From the NCBI GenBank assembly GCA_964449165.1, contig CAYVAT010000002.1:1-64000 (forward strand): a DNA stretch of 64,000 nucleotides, written 5' to 3'. This document shows, piece by piece, positions 25,192-33,837 of this stretch. Within the stretch, counting starts at the first letter, position 1. Each line of letters opens with the position of its first letter. Made by a program: the position numbers and the translations under genes. Below the pieces are notes generated by a model. The model saw nothing but the letters and a program-made list of their open reading frames with translations. It did no database searches and was not told where the DNA came from. This DNA comes from CAYSCW01 sp964449165 (lineage in GTDB: Bacteria; Acidobacteriota; Aminicenantia; Aminicenantales; Aminicenantaceae).

Positions 25192-27048
25192 ATGTGTGCC
25201 TTGGACAAGTATGATGTGATTGTCGTGGGAGCAGGCCATGCTGGCTGCGAGGCTGCCCATGCCACAAGTGCCATGGGGCTGGAGACCTGCCTGGTGACCA
25301 TCCATCTGGAAACAATCGCCCAGATGTCCTGCAATCCTGCCATAGGAGGCCTGGCCAAAGGGCATCTGGTCCGAGAAATCGATGCTCTGGGAGGAGTGAT
25401 GGGCCTCTTGGCCGATGAGACAGGCATCCAATTCCGACTGTTGAATCGAAGCCGAGGAGGAGCTGTCCAAGCCCCCCGCGCCCAGTCCGATAAGGCTCTC
25501 TACAGGCTGACCATGAAAAATTGGCTTGAAAAGCTTCCCCGATTAACACTCTTTCAGGGAATTGTCACAGATATTTTAACCAAAGACCATAAAGCCATCG
25601 GTGTTCGAACTCTGGATGGCAATAAAATCCTGAGTGAGACTGTGATCCTGACTCCAGGAACTTTTCTCAACGGATTGATCCACATCGGACTTCAAAGCTA
25701 TCCAGCGGGAAGGGCTAATGAGCCTTCTTCCATAGAATTAAGCGATAATATAAAGAAATTGGGCTTTAAGACATTCCGTCTCAAGACAGGAACTCCCATG
25801 AGGCTTTATCGCCAGACCATAGATTGGAAACGCTTCACACCCCAACCTGGAGACGAAGAGCCTGTTGCTTTCTCCTATCGGACCAGCAAGAAACTGGAAA
25901 ACAAAATCGTCTGCCACATAGGATACACCAATCCCATGACCCACCAGGTCATCAGAAGAAATCTGGACAAATCCCCCCTCTACAGCGGCAAGATAACTGG
26001 GGTCGGAATCAGGTATTGTCCCTCTATCGAGGACAAAGTGGTCAAATTTCCCCATCACAAAAGGCATCAATTCTTCCTTGAACCCGAAGGACTTGAAACA
26101 GAGGAAATCTATGTCAACGGTATTTCTTCCAGCCTTCCCTTTGAGGTTCAAAAAGACATCCTCAAAAGTATTCCTGGACTGGATCAGGCAAAGGTCCTCA
26201 GGCCCGCCTACGGAATCGAATACGATGCCGTGCTTCCCACTCAGCTCCTTCCCACCCTGGAGACAAGAGGAATGGAGGGCCTTTACCTTGCCGGCCAGAT
26301 CAACGGAACTTCAGGCTATGAAGAGGCAGCCGCCCAAGGTTTGATGGCAGGAATCAACGCCGCCTTGAAAATAAAGAGGCGAAAACCTTTTGTCTTTGGA
26401 AGGGACGAGGCTTATATCGCCGTGCTCGTCGATGACCTCGTCTCCAAGGGGGTGGAAGAACCTTATCGGCTCTTCACCTCCCGAGCCGAACACAGAATTC
26501 ACCTCCGAATCGACAATGCAGATAAGAGATTAACCAGATATGGATATAAATTCAGACTCATCACAGATAAAGACTACGAAGTATTCCTCAAAAAACAAGA
26601 AAGAATCAGCAAAGTCATGGTGTTCCTGGAAAGAGAAACCGTCAAGATTGAGGGAAAGGAGCCTCTCTCTCTGAAGAATTTCCTAAAAAAACCTGAAGTC
26701 AAGTTCAAAAATATGTTAGAATATACAAAATTCGAAGAGAACCTAACTGAGGAGGATATCCGTCATATCGAGTCAGAGGTTAAATACGAGGGGTACTTAA
26801 AAAGACAAGAAAAAGAGATTGCTCGCATCAAAAAAATGGATAAAGAAAAAATACCAACCAGTCTGGAATTCCAGAATGTTCCAGGCTTAACTCGAGAAGT
26901 GAAGGAAAAATTGGATAAATTCCGCCCCAAGACCATCGGAGAAGCCAAGAAAATACCCGGAATCACACCTGCGGCTGTGGTTAATCTTCATATCTACTTG
27001 AATATCCAGAAGAGAGATGTTCCACGTGAAACATTAAAAAAACAATGA
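25192..27048 (+). CDS. mnmG: tRNA uridine-5-carboxymethylaminomethyl modification protein MnmG
   Basis: A 618-residue FAD protein, partner of MnmE. The dinucleotide motif GAGHAGCEAAHA is near the start; the blocks CNPAIGGLAKGHLVREIDALGG, LKTGTPMRL, RPAYGIEYD and GLYLAGQINGTSGYEEAAAQG are present (given in parts), and the C-terminal MnmE-binding domain is complete. The last codons contain a parS-like site, and the stop overlaps the parA start (ATGA). No rsmG gene follows, unlike the common order mnmG-rsmG-parA. Confidence 0.95.
   Translation: MCALDKYDVIVVGAGHAGCEAAHATSAMGLETCLVTIHLETIAQMSCNPAIGGLAKGHLVREIDALGGVMGLLADETGIQFRLLNRSRGGAVQAPRAQSDKALYRLTMKNWLEKLPRLTLFQGIVTDILTKDHKAIGVRTLDGNKILSETVILTPGTFLNGLIHIGLQSYPAGRANEPSSIELSDNIKKLGFKTFRLKTGTPMRLYRQTIDWKRFTPQPGDEEPVAFSYRTSKKLENKIVCHIGYTNPMTHQVIRRNLDKSPLYSGKITGVGIRYCPSIEDKVVKFPHHKRHQFFLEPEGLETEEIYVNGISSSLPFEVQKDILKSIPGLDQAKVLRPAYGIEYDAVLPTQLLPTLETRGMEGLYLAGQINGTSGYEEAAAQGLMAGINAALKIKRRKPFVFGRDEAYIAVLVDDLVSKGVEEPYRLFTSRAEHRIHLRIDNADKRLTRYGYKFRLITDKDYEVFLKKQERISKVMVFLERETVKIEGKEPLSLKNFLKKPEVKFKNMLEYTKFEENLTEEDIRHIESEVKYEGYLKRQEKEIARIKKMDKEKIPTSLEFQNVPGLTREVKEKLDKFRPKTIGEAKKIPGITPAAVVNLHIYLNIQKRDVPRETLKKQ
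27018..27033. promoter_or_regulatory. parS-like centromere site
   Basis: The 16-mer TGTTCCACGTGAAACA differs from the parS consensus TGTTTCACGTGAAACA at one position. It lies inside the final codons of mnmG, 12 nt before the parA start, where ParB would bind to begin chromosome segregation. Confidence 0.75.
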
Positions 27049-27800
27049 GCAGAACCATCGCTATCGCCAACCAGAAAGGTGGCGTTGGCAAGACAACCAC
27101 AGCAGTGAACCTCTCCGCCTCGCTAGCTCTCAACAGTAGAAGAGTCTTGGTTTTGGATTTTGACCCCCAAGGAATGGCCAGTGCAGGCCTGGGAAGACCG
27201 AAACTGGAGAGACAAGGCATCTATCCCGCATTGATGAATGGCCGTTATATGATGGATTACATCCGTCCCACAGAGCTGGATAACCTCTATATCTGCCCTT
27301 CCTCCCCCGAACTTTCAGGCGTGGAAGCCGAACTTTTTTCCCTGGAAAATCGGGAGAGAAGACTGAGAGAGGCTTTGGAAAGAATCAGAAAATTATTTCA
27401 TTTTATTATTATCGATTGTCCTCCCTCCCTTGGCTTCTTGACTATCAATGCTTTAACCGCTGCCGATTCAGTCCTGATTCCCATACAGTGCGAATTCTAT
27501 TCCATGGAAGGCATCCCCGATCTCCTCCGTACCTTCGATGAAGTACGCATGTATTTCAATCCAAACCTCACTCTTGAAGGAATCCTGCTCACCATGTATG
27601 ATGAGAGGACAAACCTCTCTAAACAGGTGGCCGAAGAGGTTCGGCAGTCGCTCAAAGATATCACCTATGAGGTGGTTATCCCGCGTAATGTAAGATTGGC
27701 TGAAGCTCCAAGCTTCGGAAAACCTGTTCTCCTCTATGACATCAAGTCAAAGGGGGCCCAGGCTTATCTCATGCTCGCTCAGGAGATATTGAAGCAATGA
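27045..27800 (+). CDS. parA: Chromosome partitioning ATPase ParA/Soj
   Basis: A 251-residue Walker-type ATPase. The deviant Walker A is KGGVGKTTTAVNLS, followed by VLDFDPQG and the A'/B motifs (IIIDCPPSLG). The short N-terminus without a helix-turn-helix domain is that of chromosomal ParA/Soj. Its start overlaps mnmG and its stop overlaps parB, each by 4 nt. Confidence 0.95.
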   Translation: MSRTIAIANQKGGVGKTTTAVNLSASLALNSRRVLVLDFDPQGMASAGLGRPKLERQGIYPALMNGRYMMDYIRPTELDNLYICPSSPELSGVEAELFSLENRERRLREALERIRKLFHFIIIDCPPSLGFLTINALTAADSVLIPIQCEFYSMEGIPDLLRTFDEVRMYFNPNLTLEGILLTMYDERTNLSKQVAEEVRQSLKDITYEVVIPRNVRLAEAPSFGKPVLLYDIKSKGAQAYLMLAQEILKQ

Positions 27801-28645
27801 AAAAGAAAGCATTGGGAAAGGGATTAAAAGCATTCATTCCCGAGGAATATGGGATTCTGAAAGAGGAAAAATATGCTGAGCTGGACATCGATCAACTCAA
27901 GCCCAACCCCCTCCAGCCCCGGCTTAAGTTCAGCCAAGATTCGATCGAGGAACTTTCCCGCTCCATCAAGGAATCCGGAGTTCTGCAACCGATTATAGTC
28001 GCTCCTGAAGAAGACAGCTACCGCATTATCGTCGGCGAACGCAGATGGCGGGCTGCTCAGAGAATTGGTCTCAAAAAAATTCCTGTCTTGATCCGGACTA
28101 TGTCCAACGAGAAACAGCTCGAGGCTTCCCTCATCGAAAACCTCCATCGGGAAGACCTCAATCCCTTGGAAATCGCTCTGGCCTACCAGAAATTAATCCA
28201 AGAACTGGACCTTACTCAGGAGGAAATCGCTCAAAAAGTGGGCAAGGACCGCAGTTCTGTGACCAACTACCTTCGTCTTCTCCGACTTCCCCAAGAGATT
28301 CAGGATTGTTTAGGAGAAGGGAAAATATCCATGGGCCACGCCCGAGCTCTTCTTTCGCTTGAAGATCCCCAAAACCAGGTTTCCCTGTGCCAGCAACTTA
28401 TAGAGGAAAACCATTCGGTCAGAGATTTGGAGAAGATGATTCAGAGACTTAAGAGAAAACCTCTAGCCACAAAAATCAAGGAACCCGATCCTGATTTGCT
28501 GGCTCTTCAGGAAGAGCTGCTGAAAGTCCTGGGGACAAAAGTCTCCATCTCTGGAACTCAGGATAAAGGTGTGATAAAAGTATATTATTTCTCTATGGAG
28601 GATCTAGACAGAATCTATGAAAAAATAAAAGGAGTCAACAGATGA
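27797..28645 (+). CDS. parB: Chromosome partitioning protein ParB
   Basis: A 282-residue ParB/Spo0J protein. The start KKKALGKGLKAFIPEE is the ParA-stimulating tail; the CTP-binding region has GERRWRAAQ; the helix-turn-helix reads QKVGKDRSSVTNYLRLLRLP; a dimerisation domain follows. The parS-like site in mnmG is its likely loading site. The stop overlaps the bactofilin start. Confidence 0.95.
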   Translation: MKKKALGKGLKAFIPEEYGILKEEKYAELDIDQLKPNPLQPRLKFSQDSIEELSRSIKESGVLQPIIVAPEEDSYRIIVGERRWRAAQRIGLKKIPVLIRTMSNEKQLEASLIENLHREDLNPLEIALAYQKLIQELDLTQEEIAQKVGKDRSSVTNYLRLLRLPQEIQDCLGEGKISMGHARALLSLEDPQNQVSLCQQLIEENHSVRDLEKMIQRLKRKPLATKIKEPDPDLLALQEELLKVLGTKVSISGTQDKGVIKVYYFSMEDLDRIYEKIKGVNR

Positions 28646-29040
28646 AAGAAAAGAAAAAGGAAATCGACGAAAACAAAATCACTGGTTTCTGCGATAAAGA
28701 TACTGATTTTAAAGGAGATCTGCACTTCAAGGGCTCTTTTCGCATCGACGGTCAATTCAAGGGAAAAATCGATTCCGATTCCATCCTCATCATCGGAGAT
28801 AACGGAAAAGTGGAAGCCGATGTCAAAGCTGGACACATCATCATCTCTGGGGAGATAAAAGGCAACATCCAAGCCTCTCAGAAGGTCGAGATTCACTCCA
28901 ACGGACGGGTCATGGGAACCATTATCTCTCCCAAACTTATAGTGGAAGAAGGAGCTTATCTTGAAGCCAACTGTCAAACAACCGATAAAACCCCTCCCCT
29001 CATGCCCGAGAAAAAGATAGAGCCAGGGATACAACCTTGA
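28642..29040 (+). CDS. Bactofilin
   Basis: A 132-residue protein with the bactofilin beta-helix (about 18-110), built from short repeats such as GDLHFKGSFRIDGQFKGKI, ADVKAGHIIISGEIKGNI and EIHSNGRVMGTIISP. Bactofilins polymerise into a cytoskeletal scaffold and in some bacteria work with ParAB or with wall and envelope enzymes. The position directly after parB fits such a link. Confidence 0.9.
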   Translation: MKEKKKEIDENKITGFCDKDTDFKGDLHFKGSFRIDGQFKGKIDSDSILIIGDNGKVEADVKAGHIIISGEIKGNIQASQKVEIHSNGRVMGTIISPKLIVEEGAYLEANCQTTDKTPPLMPEKKIEPGIQP

Positions 29041-29762
29041 AACAAGCTTTAGGTGTTATCCCTGCTCGCTACCATTCTCGCCGTTTCCCTGGAAAGTCGC
29101 TGGCTTCGATCTATGGAAAACCGATGGTCCAGAGAGTCTTTGAAGGAGCACGCAGGGCCAAGTATCTCTCGCGCCTCGTCATCGCTACCGATGATGAAAG
29201 AATTCGAAAAGCCTGCCTAGCTTTCGGAGCCGAGGTATGGATGACATCCTCTGACCACAGCACTGGCACAGAGAGAGTGGCGGAGGTGGCTGGAAAGATA
29301 AAGACACCGATTGTCATTAACATCCAAGGAGATGTGCCACTCATCAGGGGAGAAGTTATCGACGAGCTGATCCGTGTCCTTCAGAATAAATCCATCCCCA
29401 TGGCTACAGTTGTGGAAAAAGTCAATGACCTGGGAACCTTAAGAGAAGAGGATACTGTTAAAGTAGTGGTTGATAAAAAAGGCTTTGCCCTTTATTTTTC
29501 TCGATCCCCGCTCCCTTATTGGGCCGAAGACTACTTCCTCAAGCATACAGGAGTCTATGGCTATCAGAGGGATTTTCTGCTTCGATTTCTAGACATACCG
29601 CCTTCCAGGCTGGAAAAAACGGAAAAACTCGAGCAACTCAGAGCCCTGGAGAATGGCTTCCGGATAAAAGTCATTGAATCCCCATATTCTACCTTGAGTG
29701 TTGACTCTCCTCGGGATATAATCAGGGTGGAAAAAATCTTGGCAAGAAGAGAAAATGAGTAA
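29037..29762 (+). CDS. kdsB: 3-Deoxy-manno-octulosonate cytidylyltransferase
   Basis: A 241-residue enzyme that activates Kdo to CMP-Kdo. The nucleotide-binding start is GVIPARYHSRRFPGKSL, followed by NIQGDVPLI and the end region with SVDSPRD. The gene begins with TTG overlapping the bactofilin stop (TTGA); no other start codon precedes the conserved block. Confidence 0.93.
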   Translation: MKQALGVIPARYHSRRFPGKSLASIYGKPMVQRVFEGARRAKYLSRLVIATDDERIRKACLAFGAEVWMTSSDHSTGTERVAEVAGKIKTPIVINIQGDVPLIRGEVIDELIRVLQNKSIPMATVVEKVNDLGTLREEDTVKVVVDKKGFALYFSRSPLPYWAEDYFLKHTGVYGYQRDFLLRFLDIPPSRLEKTEKLEQLRALENGFRIKVIESPYSTLSVDSPRDIIRVEKILARRENE

Positions 29763-31377
29763 ATTCATATTTATCACCGGAGGAGTACTTTCTGCCTTGG
29801 GGAAAGGAATCGCTGCCGCATCCATCGGCATGCTCCTGGAAAGCCATGGATACAGGATAACCCTCCAGAAATTCGATCCTTACTTGAATGTCGACCCAGG
29901 AACCATGAACCCTTTTCAACATGGAGAGGTCTATGTCACAGATGACGGGGCAGAAACAGACCTCGATTTAGGCCATTATGAACGGTTCACTTCAACCAGA
30001 ACTTCCCAAGCCAACAACTGGACGGCCGGCAGAATATACGAGAGCATCCTCAAGAAGGAACGGATGGGAGAATACCTGGGAAAGACTGTTCAGGTCATTC
30101 CCCATGTGACAGATGAAATAAAGCAGGCCTTTCACTCTGTTGCTGACGAGAATGATATCGTAATCGTGGAGATCGGCGGTACAGTGGGGGATATCGAAAG
30201 TCTTCCTTTCCTGGAGGCAACAAGACAGATGAGGCTTGCTTTGGGAAAGGACAATTCACTCTTCATCCATCTGACACTGGTCCCTTATATAAAGACCTCA
30301 GGAGAGCTCAAGACAAAACCTACCCAGCACAGCGTGCGTGAATTGCTCTCGATAGGAATTCAGCCCGATATCATACTCTGCCGGACTGACAGGTTTCTAC
30401 CCGAAGAAATAAAGGCCAAAATATCCCTTTTCACCAATGTTCCCTTCAATGCGGTCATCACAGCCAAGGACGTGGAGAACATTTACGAGATCCCCCTTAT
30501 CTTTGCCCAGGAAAAGCTGGACACCATCATCCTTCAACGGCTCACCCTCCCCCCAAAAAAGCGCCGTCTAAGCCGCTGGAAAGAAATGGTGGAGAGGATG
30601 CAAAATCCCAAGGATGAAGTGACCATCGCTCTTGTGGGAAAGTATGCAGGCCTTCATGATTCCTATATTAGCCTCACCCAGGCTCTCGGCCATGCCGCTG
30701 CAGCTCATGAACTCAAGCTCAACATTTCCTGGATCGAAGCCGAAGATCTGGAGAAGGGAAAACCAGAAGAGATTCTGGCGGGCGCTGATGGGATACTTGT
30801 CCCTGGCGGGTTTGGTGTCAGGGGAATAGAAGGAAAGATCATAGCCGTAGCCTTTGCCCGCAAACACAAAATTCCCTATTTCGGTATTTGTCTCGGGATG
30901 CAGTGTGCCACCATCGAATTCGCCAGAAATATGGCAGGGCTTAACGGAGCTAACAGCACAGAGTTTGACTCGAAGGCTCCTCTCAAAATCTTTTTTAAAT
31001 GGCGGGAGCTTAAAGGCGTGCAAGCACTGGGCGGCACCATGAGGCTGGGACAATTCCTGTGTCGTCTGAAAAAAGGATCTGTTGCCGAAAGAGCCTACGA
31101 GAAAACAAACGTCTATGAACGCCACCGTCATCGTTTTGAATTCAATCCCGAATTCGAGAATGTCCTCGCCAAAGCCGGGCTGGTTATTTCAGGCAAAAAT
31201 CCCAGGCATGACCTGGTCGAAATCATCGAGGTCCGAAACCACCCCTGGTTTCTGGGATGCCAGTTCCATCCTGAATTCAAATCCAAACCTCTAAAGCCTC
31301 ACCCTCTGTTCAAAGCCTTTATCGGAGCAAGTTATGCAAATCGGCGCAAAAGAAATAAGCATCGACCAAAAAATTAA
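29755..31377 (+). CDS. pyrG: CTP synthase
   Basis: A 540-residue enzyme that makes CTP from UTP. The synthetase domain starts FIFITGGVLSALGKGIAAAS and has DPYLNVDPGTMNP; the glutaminase domain has the nucleophile in GICLGMQ and ends with CQFHPEFKSKP. It provides CTP used by the neighbouring kdsB product. It overlaps kdsB by 8 nt and kdsA by 44 nt. Confidence 0.96.
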   Translation: MSKFIFITGGVLSALGKGIAAASIGMLLESHGYRITLQKFDPYLNVDPGTMNPFQHGEVYVTDDGAETDLDLGHYERFTSTRTSQANNWTAGRIYESILKKERMGEYLGKTVQVIPHVTDEIKQAFHSVADENDIVIVEIGGTVGDIESLPFLEATRQMRLALGKDNSLFIHLTLVPYIKTSGELKTKPTQHSVRELLSIGIQPDIILCRTDRFLPEEIKAKISLFTNVPFNAVITAKDVENIYEIPLIFAQEKLDTIILQRLTLPPKKRRLSRWKEMVERMQNPKDEVTIALVGKYAGLHDSYISLTQALGHAAAAHELKLNISWIEAEDLEKGKPEEILAGADGILVPGGFGVRGIEGKIIAVAFARKHKIPYFGICLGMQCATIEFARNMAGLNGANSTEFDSKAPLKIFFKWRELKGVQALGGTMRLGQFLCRLKKGSVAERAYEKTNVYERHRHRFEFNPEFENVLAKAGLVISGKNPRHDLVEIIEVRNHPWFLGCQFHPEFKSKPLKPHPLFKAFIGASYANRRKRNKHRPKN

Positions 31378-32182
31378 GATCGGAGCAGGAGACTCTTTCT
31401 TCCTGATCGCCGGCCCTTGTGTTATAGAGAGTGAGGATCACGCACTTTTTATGGCAAAGGAGATAAAAAAAATATGTGAAGACCTCCGTATCCCTTTTAT
31501 TTTCAAGGCTTCCTATGATAAAGCCAACCGCTCCTCGATACAATCCTACCGCGGCCCAGGACTGGAGAAAGGATTGGAAATCCTAAAGAGTATCAAAAAG
31601 GAACTTTCCATTCCTGTCCTCTCCGATGTCCACCAGGTCTCCGATATCGAGAAAGCCGCTCAGGTTCTGGATGTGATCCAAATCCCGGCTTTCCTCAGCC
31701 GACAGACGGACCTCATCGTTGAGGCAGCCAAAACGAAAAAACCGGTTAACCTCAAGAAAGGCCAATTTCTCTCTCCTCATGATATGAAAAATGCGCTGGA
31801 CAAGGCTCTCGATCAAGGCAATGAAAAAATCATTCTTACCGAAAGAGGAACATCTTTTGGATACAATAATCTTGTCTTTGATGTCCGTTCCATTCCAATC
31901 ATGAAAGCTTGGGGATATCCGGTGGTCATCGATGCCTCCCACAGTGTGCAAAGGCCCGGGGGAGAGGGCGCTTCTTCAGGAGGAGAGGCGGAATTCATTC
32001 CTTTTATCGCCAGTGCCGGGATCAGCGTAGGTGCGGACGGACTCTTTCTGGAAGTTCATGACGACCCTGCACAGGCTCTTTCAGATAAGCATAATTCATT
32101 GATAATAAATAAATTAAACTCACTTCTGACCTCTCTGCTCGAACTCAAAAAATGGAGAGTTAAGCACAAATCTCTCCTCTAG
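31334..32182 (+). CDS. kdsA: 3-Deoxy-8-phosphooctulonate synthase
   Basis: A 282-residue enzyme that joins arabinose-5-phosphate and phosphoenolpyruvate to Kdo-8-phosphate. Blocks seen are LIAGPCVIES, FKASYDKANRSS, LSDVHQ, QIPAFLSRQTDL and TERGTSFGYNNLVFD. The family's usual N-terminal length requires the start inside the end of pyrG, giving a 44-nt overlap. A metal-dependent type could be tested from the Cys/Asn position; here Asn appears in DKANRSS, as in the metal-independent type. Confidence 0.94.
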   Translation: MQIGAKEISIDQKIKIGAGDSFFLIAGPCVIESEDHALFMAKEIKKICEDLRIPFIFKASYDKANRSSIQSYRGPGLEKGLEILKSIKKELSIPVLSDVHQVSDIEKAAQVLDVIQIPAFLSRQTDLIVEAAKTKKPVNLKKGQFLSPHDMKNALDKALDQGNEKIILTERGTSFGYNNLVFDVRSIPIMKAWGYPVVIDASHSVQRPGGEGASSGGEAEFIPFIASAGISVGADGLFLEVHDDPAQALSDKHNSLIINKLNSLLTSLLELKKWRVKHKSLL

Positions 32183-32195
32183 TAAAGAGAAAAAA

Positions 32196-33167
32196 ATGAA
32201 AAAAGAGGACATCATCCAAATAGGAAAGAACGTGTTGAATATAGAGGCAAATGCGGTTAAAATTCTGGCTTCCAGTCTGGATGAAAACTTTTTCAAAGCC
32301 GTGCAGCTGATCTTCAGTAAAAACTCCCGGGTAATTGTCACCGGCATGGGAAAATCGGGCCTCATCGGCCGTAAGATTGCCGCCACCCTGGCCAGCTGTG
32401 GAACCCCGGCTATCTTCATCCATCCGGCTGAGGCCGGTCACGGAGACCTGGGAATGATCCGCAAAGAAGACATATTGCTGGCTATCTCTTACAGCGGAGA
32501 GACTCGAGAAATCTGTTATCTTCTGGATTTTGTCAAAAGAATCGGGGTGAAACTCATCAGTATAACCGGCGACAAAAACTCCAAGTTGGCCCAATACAGC
32601 GATATTGTACTTGAATCAAAAGTGGAAAAAGAGGCCGAACCCATCGACCTGATACCCACAGCCAGCTCAACCGCCGCTTTAGCCCTGGGAGATGCCCTGG
32701 CTGTTGCCTTGATGAAAAAGCGAGGATTCAGCGAGAAGGATTTCGCCTTTTTCCACCCTAAAGGCCAGGCTGGAAGGAGACTCCTTAAGGTAAGTAATTT
32801 GATGCACAGAGGCGGCCAGATTCCCCGCGTGCATAAAAGCGCTCCCATGAGGGAAGTTTTGGAAGAAATGAGCAGCAAGAAATTGGGCATGAGCTGTGTT
32901 ATCGATGATGAGGAGAAGCTGGTAGGAATCATCACTGACGGCGATTTAAGGCGTAAAATCCAGAGCTACAAGAAAAATTTTCTGTATAAGACTGCCGAAG
33001 ACTGTATGACTCCTGATCCTATAACCATCGCCAAGGACGAGCTGGCTACCAAGGCTTTAAATCTGATGGAAGAGAACAAGGTCACTTCCCTCGTCATCAA
33101 GAATAAGAGCGGAAAAATCGAAGGTATCATCCACCTTCATGATCTGTGGCGCACAGAGATGTTCTGA
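32196..33167 (+). CDS. kdsD: Arabinose-5-phosphate isomerase
   Basis: A 323-residue isomerase (KdsD/KpsF) that makes arabinose-5-phosphate from ribulose-5-phosphate. An SIS sugar-isomerase domain (VTGMGKSGLIGRKIAATLAS; HPAEAGHGDLGM) is followed by two CBS domains (from about 205). It is the first step of the Kdo branch. The stop overlaps the kdsC start as TGATG. Confidence 0.94.
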   Translation: MKKEDIIQIGKNVLNIEANAVKILASSLDENFFKAVQLIFSKNSRVIVTGMGKSGLIGRKIAATLASCGTPAIFIHPAEAGHGDLGMIRKEDILLAISYSGETREICYLLDFVKRIGVKLISITGDKNSKLAQYSDIVLESKVEKEAEPIDLIPTASSTAALALGDALAVALMKKRGFSEKDFAFFHPKGQAGRRLLKVSNLMHRGGQIPRVHKSAPMREVLEEMSSKKLGMSCVIDDEEKLVGIITDGDLRRKIQSYKKNFLYKTAEDCMTPDPITIAKDELATKALNLMEENKVTSLVIKNKSGKIEGIIHLHDLWRTEMF

Positions 33168-33721
33168 TGGACAAAAAAGAGCGTGCACAAAAGATAAGAA
33201 TGATCCTCATGGATGTGGATGGAACCCTTACCGACGGAACCCTTCTTATCCTCCCTGATGGAGAAGAACTCAAATCCTATAATGTCAAGGATGGCACAGG
33301 CATCCTGCTTGCTCATCTGGCCGGGCTGAAAACCGGAATCATCACCGGAAAAACCTCCAAATCTCTGGAGAAGAGGGCAGAAAAGCTGAAGATCATCGAA
33401 ATCTATCAGGGGATCCTTGATAAGAAAAAGGCCCTGGATACGATCCTGGAAAAAAACAAGCTCACTCTTGACCAGATCGCCTATATCGGGGATGACGTGG
33501 GTGACCTTGAAGTAATCAAATGCGTGGGATTGGCCGGGGCAGTATCCGACGCTCACCCTGAAATAAAAAAACACAGTCATTTTATCTGCTCGAATGCTGG
33601 GGGCAAAGGGGCTGTAAGGGAATTCATCGACTTTATCCTCGAAGTCCAGGATAAATGGGAGGTCATCCAGTCCAATATAAAGAATATAACCCATCTAATG
33701 GATCAAGAAGGGGAAAAGTAG
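33167..33721 (+). CDS. kdsC: 3-Deoxy-8-phosphooctulonate phosphatase
   Basis: A 184-residue HAD-type phosphatase without a cap domain. Motif I is MDVDGTLTDG, the lysine lies in the IITGKTS/AEKLK region and motif III reads YIGDDVGDLEVI. The ATG at 33167 overlaps the kdsD stop and gives the normal length. Confidence 0.92.
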   Translation: MDKKERAQKIRMILMDVDGTLTDGTLLILPDGEELKSYNVKDGTGILLAHLAGLKTGIITGKTSKSLEKRAEKLKIIEIYQGILDKKKALDTILEKNKLTLDQIAYIGDDVGDLEVIKCVGLAGAVSDAHPEIKKHSHFICSNAGGKGAVREFIDFILEVQDKWEVIQSNIKNITHLMDQEGEK

Positions 33722-33837
33722 AATCCGTAACCTGTAAATATGATCTCTGGAAATTCAATATATGTTTCCCTTAAAACGGCAGTTAAGAAGAAATGGGGAG
33801 GCCCTGCTTGCCGATGAGGCCTAGCCTGGAGGGTAAA

